A stretch of DNA of 37,264 bases from UBA4421 sp002470275 (GTDB taxonomy: Bacteria; Pseudomonadota; Gammaproteobacteria; Pseudomonadales; Azotimanducaceae), in contig CAJXDR010000027.1 in NCBI GenBank assembly GCA_913052345.1, positions 1 through 37,264 of the forward strand, written 5' to 3'. The position numbers and the translations under genes were made by a program. Positions 7,352 through 15,450 of this stretch are shown here, piece by piece. How positions within the stretch are numbered: the stretch's first letter is position 1; every line of letters starts with the position of its first letter. The notes beneath the pieces are model-generated. The model did not search any database, was not told the DNA's origin, and worked only from the letters and a program-made list of their open reading frames with translations.

Positions 7352-9688
7352 TTAAAATCGATACAGGCCTTCGATAGTCACCATCCTGCCCCGCCCGATG
7401 GAAACAAAGTTCGATCCCGCAATTTCATAGGCGTGCTGAATAACCTTCTCGTCGGTCAGGTTGCGACCCACGAGGGCCACTTCCCAGGCTTGGGATTGGC
7501 CGGCGAGGGCGAGTCTGACATCCCAGCGCTGATAGCTTTCCTGATCGCCCAGGGGATGGAAATCCTGACGGGTGTGATAGCCGTCTGTATGAAACATGGA
7601 CAACCCAACCGTTAACTCTAGGTCGGTGCTTAATGTTGTGACCCAATCTGCGCTGAACTGAGCCTCCCAGTCCGGGGTGCGTTCAAGCTTTTCGCCTCTT
7701 AAATCTTCTTGGCCGTCAACACAATCTGGATTCTCAAAGCCCCCTTGCTCGTTCGCAACCAAGCACTGAGCCGCCATAAACTCAGCATACTTGGCATCGA
7801 TGACTGCTACGGATCCCGCAAGGCGCAGGTTTTCCATGGGGAAAAAGATAGATTCGAGTTCGAGTCCCTTGATGTCTGCCGAGGCCGCGTTCGCGATGAT
7901 AAAACGTGTGCCGTCATAAGATGAGGTCTGCAGGTTATCGAATTCCATGCTGTAGACCGCTAAGTTGACGGTAGCTCGGCCATCTAGGAAGGTACTCTTC
8001 AGACCAACTTCGATGTTTTCAGCTTCTTCGTCTTCAAAGTCGAAAATGCCGTTGCTCTGGGGCAGGTATAGGCCCGCGATAACGTCGTCAGCGGTTACCG
8101 TTCTGCCAATGCGCCTCTCTTGCTCCTCTGCCGTTAAGGCCAATAGTTGAGCACCCAAGGTCGCGTCATTGGCTTTAAGGCCCCCAGGTTTTGATCCGGT
8201 GGCGTAGGTGATGTAGGTCATCAGATCATCGTTCCAGGCATACTGCAGCTTAATAGACGGGTCGAGGTGCTCGTCCTCGCGTTGCTGCCAAAATCGATAC
8301 TCGACCTGCTGAAAGGCTGCATCTGGGGTATAGACTGGGTCAACGAGATTGGGATAGGTCACCGGGAAGCCATGTGCATGGCCATCTTGTTCTTCCTCGG
8401 TGTAGCGCAAATCAGCAGTCAGTCTAAGGCGTTCTGTTAGGTCTAAGGTGAGCTGGCCATAGATTGAAAGGGTATCCGTATCCCTCTCAAAATTACGATC
8501 TGACCCAACGGGGGTGGACAGGCTGGCGAAGGGGCCCCAACCAATGAACGAAGAGTATTGCCGGGTCACCGTATCGCTCTGGTGATAAAGTGCGCCGACG
8601 ATATAGGTAATATTCTGATTGACCGGCGAAAGCAGCCGCGCCTCAAAGGAGGTTTGGTCATAGTCCTCACCAAGTGAAGTGTTCAATAAAAACTCCTGAA
8701 CACCGTCTACATCGAGCAGGTTGTGGTATTCAAGGTTCATATGATTGGCGATAAAGGTCAGATCATGGTCCGCTACCTCGGTTCCTAAAGTAAGCGTGAT
8801 GTTGTCGCCTTCTGCTTTATCAAAATCCTGGGTGCCAACACCAGTGCTAACGCGCCTCGTGTAGTCCAAGACATATTCGGCGTCGGTATCCGCCGTCGTT
8901 GCACCGAAGGCACCGGGACTGACCAACTGGTTAGACCGGCCTATTAGGTCATCTCGGGTCCGCTCGAACTTGAGCAGGGCTGTGGTCTGCTCTCCAAGGT
9001 CCCAGTCCAAGGTGCCCCGCATGGCATAGCCATCTTCAGCACCGTCATCATCCGGCACAAAGGGATTGCTAATGAAACCGTCTTTATCATAAATCCGCAT
9101 AGCAAAACGACCGTTGATATGCTCTGACAGGGGGCCCGAGATGACGGTATCTGCGGTGTAGCCGCCATAGTTTGTCTCTAGGCCAAGGCGGATTAACCCC
9201 TCCAGCGAGTCAGTTGGCTTGGCGCTAATAACGGATATGGCGCCCGCGATCGTAGACTTGCCAAAGAGCGCCCCCTGAGGGCCGCGTGCAACCTCGACGC
9301 GATCCGCATCCAAGAACCCTGCTTCCAAACATCGTGAGCGTCCGCAGTAGACACCGTCTTTAAAGATGCTCACAGAGGAGTCGAAAGCTAGGTTCGTTTG
9401 CCCTGAGCCAAGGCCCCGGATGCGCACGGTCCAATTGCCAAACGTTGATTGAACACTCAGCCCTGGAACAAAGCCCTGTAGGTCGGTTAGGTCAGCGATG
9501 TCATACGCTTCTACCGCATCACCACTCACCACGCCGATGGAGATTGGCACATCCTGAAGACTCTCTGTGCGTTTGGTGGCGGTCACCAAGACCTCTTCGA
9601 TCATCCCTCCGGATTGCGCCTCGCTAGCAGCAGAAACTGAGGCCAATGCTGTAAAAATAAAAATGGCTGTGACTACATAGGTGCTCAT
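7352..9688 (-). CDS. TonB-dependent outer membrane receptor
   Basis: A 778-residue outer-membrane active transporter. The signal peptide (MSTYVVTAIFIFTALASVSA) is followed by a TonB-box-like EEVLVTATKR. Next comes the plug domain, with DVPISIGVVSG, the RIRGLGSG strand and VEVARGPQGALFGKSTIAGA. The rest is a 22-strand-type barrel ending in aromatic residues (TIEGLYRF), the usual outer-membrane insertion signal. AGGAG sits six bases before the ATG. It lies 18 bases downstream of the MarR gene and just upstream of the flavoprotein gene. This points to uptake of the compound that the operon degrades, more likely a hydrophobic or aromatic molecule than iron (inference). Two cysteines in the plug (YCGRSRC) are uncommon at that spot and could form a disulfide. 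Confidence 0.93.
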   Translation of the reverse strand: MSTYVVTAIFIFTALASVSAASEAQSGGMIEEVLVTATKRTESLQDVPISIGVVSGDAVEAYDIADLTDLQGFVPGLSVQSTFGNWTVRIRGLGSGQTNLAFDSSVSIFKDGVYCGRSRCLEAGFLDADRVEVARGPQGALFGKSTIAGAISVISAKPTDSLEGLIRLGLETNYGGYTADTVISGPLSEHINGRFAMRIYDKDGFISNPFVPDDDGAEDGYAMRGTLDWDLGEQTTALLKFERTRDDLIGRSNQLVSPGAFGATTADTDAEYVLDYTRRVSTGVGTQDFDKAEGDNITLTLGTEVADHDLTFIANHMNLEYHNLLDVDGVQEFLLNTSLGEDYDQTSFEARLLSPVNQNITYIVGALYHQSDTVTRQYSSFIGWGPFASLSTPVGSDRNFERDTDTLSIYGQLTLDLTERLRLTADLRYTEEEQDGHAHGFPVTYPNLVDPVYTPDAAFQQVEYRFWQQREDEHLDPSIKLQYAWNDDLMTYITYATGSKPGGLKANDATLGAQLLALTAEEQERRIGRTVTADDVIAGLYLPQSNGIFDFEDEEAENIEVGLKSTFLDGRATVNLAVYSMEFDNLQTSSYDGTRFIIANAASADIKGLELESIFFPMENLRLAGSVAVIDAKYAEFMAAQCLVANEQGGFENPDCVDGQEDLRGEKLERTPDWEAQFSADWVTTLSTDLELTVGLSMFHTDGYHTRQDFHPLGDQESYQRWDVRLALAGQSQAWEVALVGRNLTDEKVIQHAYEIAGSNFVSIGRGRMVTIEGLYRF

Positions 9689-9706
9689 AACAAACTCCTG
9701 GGATAG

Positions 9707-10234
9707 TTATCGGTTAGCTTCAGATTCCCCCGCTGGGACCTTTGATCTGGGAATTGTGTCTTCCATATCCGGGGGCAACCCCCAGTCTGCGTCGAGGGCC
9801 TCACGCAAATTTTCGATCCGCTCCAGGCCGATTCTGCGGGCAAGTTCTGCTTCCAGTTCGCTAAGACCGCGCTTGGCGATAAGCCCGAGACCACGACCGA
9901 ATTGGGTAAAGGAGACAATTTTCTGGCGTCCGTTGTTCGGATCGACTGTAAGCTCAACCATGCCCTTCGCCTGAAGCCCCTCCAGCGCTTTGCGGGTTGC
10001 CTGCTTAGACACCTTGAGCTTGCCCGCTAGGTCGGCAGGTCGATCCACCCCTTCCGTCAGATAAATCATTGCCATTGATTGGGCACGCGGTAACGACAGT
10101 CCGGCGTGGGCTTTCATATAGGCCTGGAGGGCGTCGTCAAGCCAGTAGGTCGCGTGGACGAGAGCGCGAAGCAGCCCGTTTTCCTGCAAGGCAAGGGAGG
10201 CTGGCGTCTCAGGTAGGGTCATGGCAAACCGCAT
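9707..10234 (-). CDS. MarR-family transcriptional regulator
   Basis: A 175-residue winged-helix repressor-type protein (171 if it starts at the second ATG, 10222). The DNA-binding part is visible: MAMIYLTEGVDRPADLAGKL, then the recognition helix region KVSKQATRKALEGLQAKGMV, then the wing VDPNNGRQKIVSFTQFG. MarR proteins usually sense small phenolic or lipophilic ligands. Being embedded in a catabolic operon suggests it senses that operon's substrate. Its ATG directly abuts the stop codon of the VOC gene (TAGATG), so translation is probably coupled. The likely target is the palindrome at 11533-11547 ahead of the operon (inference). Confidence 0.88.
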   Translation of the reverse strand: MRFAMTLPETPASLALQENGLLRALVHATYWLDDALQAYMKAHAGLSLPRAQSMAMIYLTEGVDRPADLAGKLKVSKQATRKALEGLQAKGMVELTVDPNNGRQKIVSFTQFGRGLGLIAKRGLSELEAELARRIGLERIENLREALDADWGLPPDMEDTIPRSKVPAGESEANR

Positions 10235-10816
10235 CTAGCTGGACCCTGTGATGGGTTGCCCATCGGCCTTTAGCCCCTCGGCATTAACGGGTGAATCAGC
10301 ATGGGGGATGCCGGGCTGCAGCGTCGCGCAAAATTCCAGCATGATCCCGTCTGGATCGAAGAAGTAAAATGACCGCAGCCAAGTTTTTTCTGACGCGGCG
10401 GATGCAGTCCTCGCGTCTTCCCCGGTGACCACATCGTCATGGTTGACGATTTGGGAGCAGTCAACACCCTTGGTTATCAATTCAGCCCGATAATCCTCAA
10501 TTTCCTCTGGCGAAACTTTGAAGGCAACATGATTCATCGAACCATGAGCCGAGCGGATGGTGCCTTTGCCGGATCCGACCAAATTGGCTGCTGAAGCGAC
10601 GCCCGGTTGGCTCTGCGGTGCATCCCCAAACCAGAAAAAGGCCAGCTCGCTGCCATTCCCTATGTCAAAAAAGAAATGCTGTCCGTAACCGTTGTCCAGA
10701 TCGAAACCTTTGGTCAGGGGCATCCCAAGCACGTCGGTATAGAATTTAACGGTACGCTGCATATCCCGGCAGACTAGGGCGAGGTGATGGACACCCTGAA
10801 TATTAAGTTTGCTCAT
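10235..10816 (-). CDS. VOC-family (glyoxalase/extradiol dioxygenase-like) protein
   Basis: A 193-residue vicinal-oxygen-chelate protein with the two beta-alpha-beta-beta-beta modules in one chain. The first module begins GVHHLALVCRDMQRTVKFYT, giving the metal-binding His, and continues VLGMPLTKGFD. The second has SMNHVAFKVSPEE and ends FFDPDGIMLEFCATL, whose Glu is the usual fourth metal ligand. The metal site therefore looks intact. Family members include extradiol dioxygenases, glyoxalases and resistance proteins. In an operon with a CMD-like protein and a flavoprotein, ring cleavage or a related step is plausible but not shown. It is 30 bases downstream of the CMD-like gene and abuts the MarR gene. 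Confidence 0.9.
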   Translation of the reverse strand: MSKLNIQGVHHLALVCRDMQRTVKFYTDVLGMPLTKGFDLDNGYGQHFFFDIGNGSELAFFWFGDAPQSQPGVASAANLVGSGKGTIRSAHGSMNHVAFKVSPEEIEDYRAELITKGVDCSQIVNHDDVVTGEDARTASAASEKTWLRSFYFFDPDGIMLEFCATLQPGIPHADSPVNAEGLKADGQPITGSS

Positions 10817-10846
10817 TGATCTTGCTCTAGGTTGTGATTGCTCGTC

Positions 10847-11506
10847 TTAGTCGGATCGGTTCTGCCAGGCATTCCCTGCCCAATTCGTTGGTTCCCCTGC
10901 CTCCGGTATAGGGACCTCGACGATGCGCTCCCCCACATCGTCGTACTCCAGCTTTAGCGCCTTGCAACAGACTGCGTGCAAGTTGTAGGACAGGCTGTGG
11001 TAGGTCAGCTCGAGGATATCCTCGTCTCGCAGGTGAGTTGCGAGCACATCAAATAGTTCGTCGGAGGCGCGGCCGCCCTGCAGGATCAGCGCATCAACCC
11101 AGGCCAAAACGGCCTGATCACGGGGGGAATACGCATCCGAGACCTGCCAGTGTCGGATATCTTGAATTTGCTGTTCGGTCAGGCCGAACCGTCTAGCGGC
11201 CTTTGAATGCTGGGAGAAGACAAATTGGCTAGCTTGAAGAAATCCAGTTCTGAGGATGGCCAGCTCTCTAACGAGGGGGTCCAGCTGGCTGACGCTCTTG
11301 TCGGCGAATATGCCAAACATGCCGAATTGTTTGGTCGCATGCTCAAAAATGTAGGGCACCAAGGCAAACACAGTCCACCAGTTACCCGGCGTGCCCGTTG
11401 CCGTTCCCGGTTGTGTAACGGGATCGCGATCACCGAATAGCTGCTCGTAATATTTCAGAACGTTAGCTGGTGCCTGGTTACGTGGCACTTGTTTAAGTCT
11501 TGGCAT
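10847..11506 (-). CDS. Carboxymuconolactone decarboxylase-family protein
   Basis: A 219-residue all-helical protein of the CMD/AhpD superfamily. I use ATG 11506 (MPRLKQVPRN) because GAGAG lies a few bases upstream. A GTG-type start at 11545 would run through the palindrome and probable promoter. The family core is ELAILRTGFLQASQFVFSQHSKAARRFGL, with the conserved His before the second helix; the AhpD redox CxxC is absent (ASQF), so peroxidase activity is unlikely. Relatives act on lactone or quinone-like intermediates of aromatic catabolism. It is the first gene of a five-gene minus-strand operon, ahead of VOC, MarR, TonB receptor and flavoprotein. Confidence 0.85.
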   Translation of the reverse strand: MPRLKQVPRNQAPANVLKYYEQLFGDRDPVTQPGTATGTPGNWWTVFALVPYIFEHATKQFGMFGIFADKSVSQLDPLVRELAILRTGFLQASQFVFSQHSKAARRFGLTEQQIQDIRHWQVSDAYSPRDQAVLAWVDALILQGGRASDELFDVLATHLRDEDILELTYHSLSYNLHAVCCKALKLEYDDVGERIVEVPIPEAGEPTNWAGNAWQNRSD

Positions 11507-11532
11507 GTCTTCTCTCGCAGCATAAACAACCT

Positions 11533-11547
11533 GGTTGACGGTCAACC
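11533..11547. promoter_or_regulatory. Perfect palindrome, likely operator of the receptor operon
   Basis: GGTTGACGGTCAACC has perfect 7-base arms (GGTTGAC/GTCAACC) around one central base. On the minus strand it contains TTGACC, which can serve as a -35 element, with TATGCT 15 bases downstream as a weak -10, ahead of the ATG at 11506. A repressor bound here would block RNA polymerase. The operon's own MarR protein is the obvious candidate, although MarR sites are often AT-rich, so another regulator is possible. Confidence 0.5.
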
Positions 11548-11884
11548 TATTTGACGATCTTCAGGCGGGTCAATGGTCGAATATCAAAAGTGTGATCCAG
11601 TCGACTAAATGCGAATGCGCGATTGCTCGAACGGCAGGTCGTGATCTGCAGCACGGGCCCGCAGTCCCTATAACTTTTACTCGTTTCCCTTATTGGGAAT
11701 GGGTTAATCTGAGAGGCATCAGGACAAGGCACAACACCAGCGCCGTAACCACGCTCTAAACCGTGACAGAGAAGGCTCCGCAGTGGGTGCCGATAAAGTG
11801 GAAGGTGGCCTCGAGTAGCCCCATCAGGCGGTTTCAAGCCTTGCTCGCAACGTACCGAAGAATGTGTTCAGGAGAAATCAGATT
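11548..11884. other. Gene-free divergent intergenic region
   Basis: It separates the minus-strand catabolic operon from the plus-strand aminotransferase gene. It holds an inverted repeat TTCCC-TTATT-GGGAA at 11685-11699, a possible operator, and the ribosome binding site AGGAG at 11870-11874. A 96-codon open frame on the minus strand shows no protein-like composition. I could not assign a convincing promoter for the aminotransferase. Confidence 0.4.
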
Positions 11885-13081
11885 ATGCTAGATCAATTGC
11901 AACGCCTTCCCGACGATCCCATCCTGGGCTTGGTTGCCCAGGCTGCTGCCGACCATAACCCTCAAAAGGTGGATCTCACCATCGGCATTTACATGGATGA
12001 AAATGGCCTTTGTCCGGTCTTCGATGCGGTGCAGCGCGCTCAGCAGCAGCTCGTCGCCGCAGAGTCCACGAAGGCTTATTTACCCGCCGTAGGCGATGCA
12101 GCCTTCAATCAGGGGATTCAGCAGCTCTTGTTCGGTGAGGACAGTGCGCTCTTGGCCGATGGGCGAGTCAGCAGCATCCAAACGCCGGGTGGCTGCGGTG
12201 CAGTTCGCATTGGTGCTGAAATTCTGCAGGCCGCCAAGCCAGGGAATCGGGTATGGATTTCTGATCCGACCTGGCCCGTGCACATTCCGCTGGTGGGGAG
12301 CGTTGGGCTGCAGTTTTCGAAATATCGCTACTACGACCCGGCAACGCACGGCGTGAACTTTGAGGCCATGGTCGAGGATTTGAAAGGGGTGGCCAGGGGG
12401 GAAATCGTGCTGCTCCACGGTTGCTGTCACAACCCGAGTGGGGCTGACCTCACTCTGGCACAGTGGAGTGTGATCGCAGACATGGCGGAATCTCAGGGTT
12501 TTATCCCCTTTATTGATATCGCCTACCAGGGCATGGGAGATGGTCTGGAGGAGGATGCAGCCGGCCTGCGCCTGCTCGCCCAGCGGCTGCCCGAGATGGT
12601 GATCGCTGCATCTTGCTCGAAAAATTTGGGGCTCTATCGTGAGCGAACCGGGGCGGCCGTCTTCCTTTGTCAGCATGCAGACAATGCTCAGGCCCTCGTG
12701 AGCCAAGCCAAGGTGGCCGCACGGAAGGTTTATTCCATGCCCCCTGCTCATGGAGCATTGCTGGCCGGGAAGGTGCTCTCCACACCGGAGCTCACTGCCC
12801 TGTGGCACGAGGAGCTTGCCGGAGTTCGAGCCCGTATCAACGGTCTAAGAGGTGCGCTGAGCGAGACCTTAGGGGCGGCGACGAACCGCGACTTCAGCTT
12901 TATTCAGCGTGAAAAAGGGATGTTTTCCTTCTTGGGATTGAGTCCCGAGCAATGTCAGCGGCTGCGAGCCGAGCACAGCGTTTATTTGCTGGATTCCTCG
13001 AGAATCAATGTGGCCGGGGTCAACGGAGCAAATATCGACAATCTCGCCACTGCCGTCGCGCAAGTCTGTAAGGAAGGCTAA
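11885..13081 (+). CDS. Aromatic/aspartate aminotransferase (class I, AspC/TyrB-like)
   Basis: A 398-residue PLP-dependent aminotransferase, cytoplasmic, exchanging amino groups between aspartate or aromatic amino acids and 2-oxoglutarate. The start at ATG 11885 is set by AGGAG ten bases upstream; ATG 11864 in frame has no such site. Subfamily I-alpha features are visible: VDLTIGIYMDENG near residue 30, YLPAVGDAAF near 65, CHNPSGADL near 182 and D211/Y214 of the PLP pocket. The Schiff-base lysine is K246 in SCSKNLGLYRERTG, and SSRINVAGV carries the carboxylate-binding Arg. Length matches AspC/TyrB. Oddities: the usual HNPTG is HNPSG, and HGCCHNP has a double Cys. Which substrate dominates cannot be told. 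It is monocistronic and convergent with the S9 peptidase. Confidence 0.92.
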   Translation: MLDQLQRLPDDPILGLVAQAAADHNPQKVDLTIGIYMDENGLCPVFDAVQRAQQQLVAAESTKAYLPAVGDAAFNQGIQQLLFGEDSALLADGRVSSIQTPGGCGAVRIGAEILQAAKPGNRVWISDPTWPVHIPLVGSVGLQFSKYRYYDPATHGVNFEAMVEDLKGVARGEIVLLHGCCHNPSGADLTLAQWSVIADMAESQGFIPFIDIAYQGMGDGLEEDAAGLRLLAQRLPEMVIAASCSKNLGLYRERTGAAVFLCQHADNAQALVSQAKVAARKVYSMPPAHGALLAGKVLSTPELTALWHEELAGVRARINGLRGALSETLGAATNRDFSFIQREKGMFSFLGLSPEQCQRLRAEHSVYLLDSSRINVAGVNGANIDNLATAVAQVCKEG

Positions 13082-13088
13082 TCTGCCG

Positions 13089-13102
13089 TCCCTGGGCAGG
13101 GA
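13089..13102. terminator. Small hairpin between convergent genes
   Basis: TCCCTG-GG-CAGGGA is a short GC-rich inverted repeat in the 25 bases between the aminotransferase and S9 peptidase stops. With no T tract on either side, it is at best a weak bidirectional terminator. Confidence 0.3.
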
Positions 13103-13106
13103 TGGG

Positions 13107-15053
13107 CTAGTTGCCCGTCTCCGCCAGGTCTGGCTTTAGATTGCTTTCCAAGAAACCCGACAGGGTTCGATAAAAGGCGACCCGGTTAGGACGTTTTCGG
13201 ATGGAATGCCCCTCGTCCGGAAACCGCATATAGATCACTTCGTTGCCGTTAGCACGAACCGCCCTGACGATGCGGTCCGATTCGGTGACCGGGTCCCGAG
13301 GATCGTTTGCCCCGTGTGAGACCAGCATCGGTACGTTGATGCGGTTGGCCGTGTTGATAGGCGAGTTCTTGGCATAGAAGTTTTGCCAGCGTTCCTCGCG
13401 AATATCCCCATACTCAATTCGGTCCGAAGCCTTGAGACCTGGCGAAGCCTCCTCCAAGGCGCGAACCCAATCTGATACCCCAACGATGGAGACTCCTGCA
13501 TCGAAAAGACCTGGATAGCTACCGAGTACCGCATTCACCATGTAGCCACCATAGGAACCGCCCATGACGGCGATGCGATCCGTATCAAGCCCCTGTCCCC
13601 GGCTCAAAAACGCGACCGTATCCACCAGGTCGCGTACCGAGTCCAGGCGCTTTTCCTGGTTGTCCAGGCGTGCATAGGTTTTGCCGAAGCCGGTAGAGCC
13701 TCGCACGTTGACCGCGAATACCGCGATGCCGTTATTAACCAAGTACTGCTCAACCGAGCGAAAGCTCGGACGGCTTTGGGCAGTGGGGCCGCCGTGTACC
13801 TGGACGACAACCGGGGGCTTCGCGCCGAAGGTTTCCTTGTTGGGCCGGTAGAGGAGCCCCTGCAATTCGACGCCATCCCTCGCCGGATAACGGAGCGAGG
13901 TGGGCGTGACAAAGGTGCTGGAATCTAGTCCGCCAAGGGAGGCCGCCACGGTCTGGCGTAAGGTGGAAGTGTCGAGGTTCCAGAGAAAGACGTCGCCTGG
14001 GGTGGCGGGCCCGGAAACCCGCACGGCGGCAAGCGGAGCCGTGCGCGCAAGGCTGATGTCGTATACCCCTGGAATGACCTCTGGCGTATCCAGCGGGCTG
14101 CCGCTGCTGCGATCCATTCCGTGTAGGACCGAATAGCCCTCCTCGTTGGTCGTCCAGAGCAGATAGCGTCCATCTCCGGACAGGCTGACGTTGGAAACAT
14201 CATGATTTGGGGTTTCCAGGTAGGTCAGTGTTTTATCTGCCAGGGTGTAGAGGGCCAGTCCGTTAAATTCTCGATCCACGTTTGTGGAGAGAAAGAAGCC
14301 GCTGCCGTCTGGGAGCCACTCAAATTGAGAGTAGTCGGCGGCGATCTCAGGCTGAAATAGGGGGGCCATCTCGCCGGTATCGATATTGAGCAGGTGTACG
14401 TCATTGGCATCTTCACCGCGCACCTCAGAAACCAGCACCAAGTTACCGTCCGGCTGCCAGGCTGAAGGGAAAAAGCCGAAGGTGCCCTCATAAACGCGTC
14501 GCGTATCTCCGCTGGCGACTTCGGTAACATAGATATCAAAGTCTCGCCCGTTGCGCTCCGTAGAGGAAAATAGGATACGGTCGCCGCTTGATGAGAACAT
14601 ACCAAAGACTCGGAAGGCCTCGGAGAGCGGCAGCAACAGCCGCTCGCTACTGCCGTCGGCCGACAGCAGATAGTAGCCCTCACGTTCATTGCCCTCGGCA
14701 TCGCGACCTACGAGCAGATGCTCACCATCGGGTGCCCAAGCAAAGAAGGTAATACCACTGCCAAAGGTCAGCTGCCGAGGAAATGTGCCCTCGCGGTCAA
14801 TGGTCCAGAGCTGAGGCTCACCGCTGACCGACCAGCTGAAGGCCAGGGTGCCGCCGTCTGGAGAGAGTCGGGCGGCGCCAGCGCCCTCGGCCAAGAGATA
14901 GCGAACGATGTCCGCTGGTTGCTCCCCAGCAAGGCCTACCGTGACGGGCGCAGTAACCGGTATGTCTGCGGGGTTATCCCAAGCTGGAGGTGTCTCAGCC
15001 CAGGCGGAAGCAAGGACTATCGCTGAGCAGACGGTAAGCAGGGGCTTCAGCAT
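13107..15053 (-). CDS. Exported S9 (prolyl oligopeptidase-family) peptidase
   Basis: A 648-residue serine peptidase. A signal peptide (MLKPLLTVCSAIVLASAWA, cleavage before ETPP) sends it to the periplasm. The N-terminal two thirds is a seven-bladed beta-propeller made of TolB/WD40-like repeats (LSPDGGTLAFSWS, WAPDGEHLLVG, LSGDGRYLLWT) that gates access. The C-terminal alpha/beta-hydrolase domain has GGSYGGYM with nucleophile S500, D584 in GANDPRD and H616 in DEGHS, so the triad is complete. It should cleave short peptides and resembles the acylaminoacyl/dipeptidyl peptidase branch. GGAG lies six bases before the ATG. About 130 bases separate it from the upstream small Tat-signal gene on the same strand. 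Confidence 0.93.
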   Translation of the reverse strand: MLKPLLTVCSAIVLASAWAETPPAWDNPADIPVTAPVTVGLAGEQPADIVRYLLAEGAGAARLSPDGGTLAFSWSVSGEPQLWTIDREGTFPRQLTFGSGITFFAWAPDGEHLLVGRDAEGNEREGYYLLSADGSSERLLLPLSEAFRVFGMFSSSGDRILFSSTERNGRDFDIYVTEVASGDTRRVYEGTFGFFPSAWQPDGNLVLVSEVRGEDANDVHLLNIDTGEMAPLFQPEIAADYSQFEWLPDGSGFFLSTNVDREFNGLALYTLADKTLTYLETPNHDVSNVSLSGDGRYLLWTTNEEGYSVLHGMDRSSGSPLDTPEVIPGVYDISLARTAPLAAVRVSGPATPGDVFLWNLDTSTLRQTVAASLGGLDSSTFVTPTSLRYPARDGVELQGLLYRPNKETFGAKPPVVVQVHGGPTAQSRPSFRSVEQYLVNNGIAVFAVNVRGSTGFGKTYARLDNQEKRLDSVRDLVDTVAFLSRGQGLDTDRIAVMGGSYGGYMVNAVLGSYPGLFDAGVSIVGVSDWVRALEEASPGLKASDRIEYGDIREERWQNFYAKNSPINTANRINVPMLVSHGANDPRDPVTESDRIVRAVRANGNEVIYMRFPDEGHSIRKRPNRVAFYRTLSGFLESNLKPDLAETGN

Positions 15054-15182
15054 AATTAACTCCGAACGTGATTGTTATAATTAGACAGCATCATCTCGCG
15101 CCATGACGGTGTAGAGCAAGTCCGAAAAAATCTACAACAATAAAGTTAAGCTCTATATCGTTCCGATGTGGGCGCTGGACGC

Positions 15183-15434
15183 CTAGAGCGCCAGAAAGAT
15201 ATCTAAGCCCGTCGCGGCCAGGATCAGGCGCAAAATCAGCTTTGATCGCTTGTCCAAATCTTCATAGGCAGCCTGTAGCTTTTCGATCTCCTCTCGTGCG
15301 TTTTCGCCGCCCTCACGCAGCATCTCCCGACTGGCGGCCATGGCCGCGGCGGTTGTGACTCCCGCAGAGGAGACCCCGAGCATTTTGAGGAATCGCCGCC
15401 TGGCCAAGAGATGATTGTCCTTCGCTGCTTTCAT
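15183..15434 (-). CDS. Small Tat-signal protein with C-terminal membrane helix
   Basis: An 83-residue protein starting at ATG 15434, 16 bases after the PhyH stop, with GGAG in front. A longer frame from 15593 lies inside the PhyH gene and is spurious. The N-terminus is a Tat signal (ARRRFLKMLGVSSAG). Then comes a charged, possibly coiled-coil stretch (GENAREEIEKLQAAYEDLDK) and a last hydrophobic segment (LILRLILAATGLDIFLAL) that could anchor it in the membrane. No cofactor motif is visible. Tiny Tat-signal proteins often accompany larger redox enzymes as export partners, but no such partner adjoins it here, only a cytoplasmic oxygenase. I do not recognise the family. Confidence 0.7.
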   Translation of the reverse strand: MKAAKDNHLLARRRFLKMLGVSSAGVTTAAAMAASREMLREGGENAREEIEKLQAAYEDLDKRSKLILRLILAATGLDIFLAL

Positions 15435-15450
15435 GCTTCGCTCCAGAGGT

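Noticed and set aside
11547..11837. Open frame of 96 codons on the minus strand in the divergent intergenic region
   Set aside because: The composition is not protein-like, it has no ribosome site, and it would overlap the operator and promoter.
12080..12808. Open frame of 242 codons antisense to the aminotransferase
   Set aside because: It lies entirely within a clear PLP-enzyme gene and has no family-like motifs or ribosome site.
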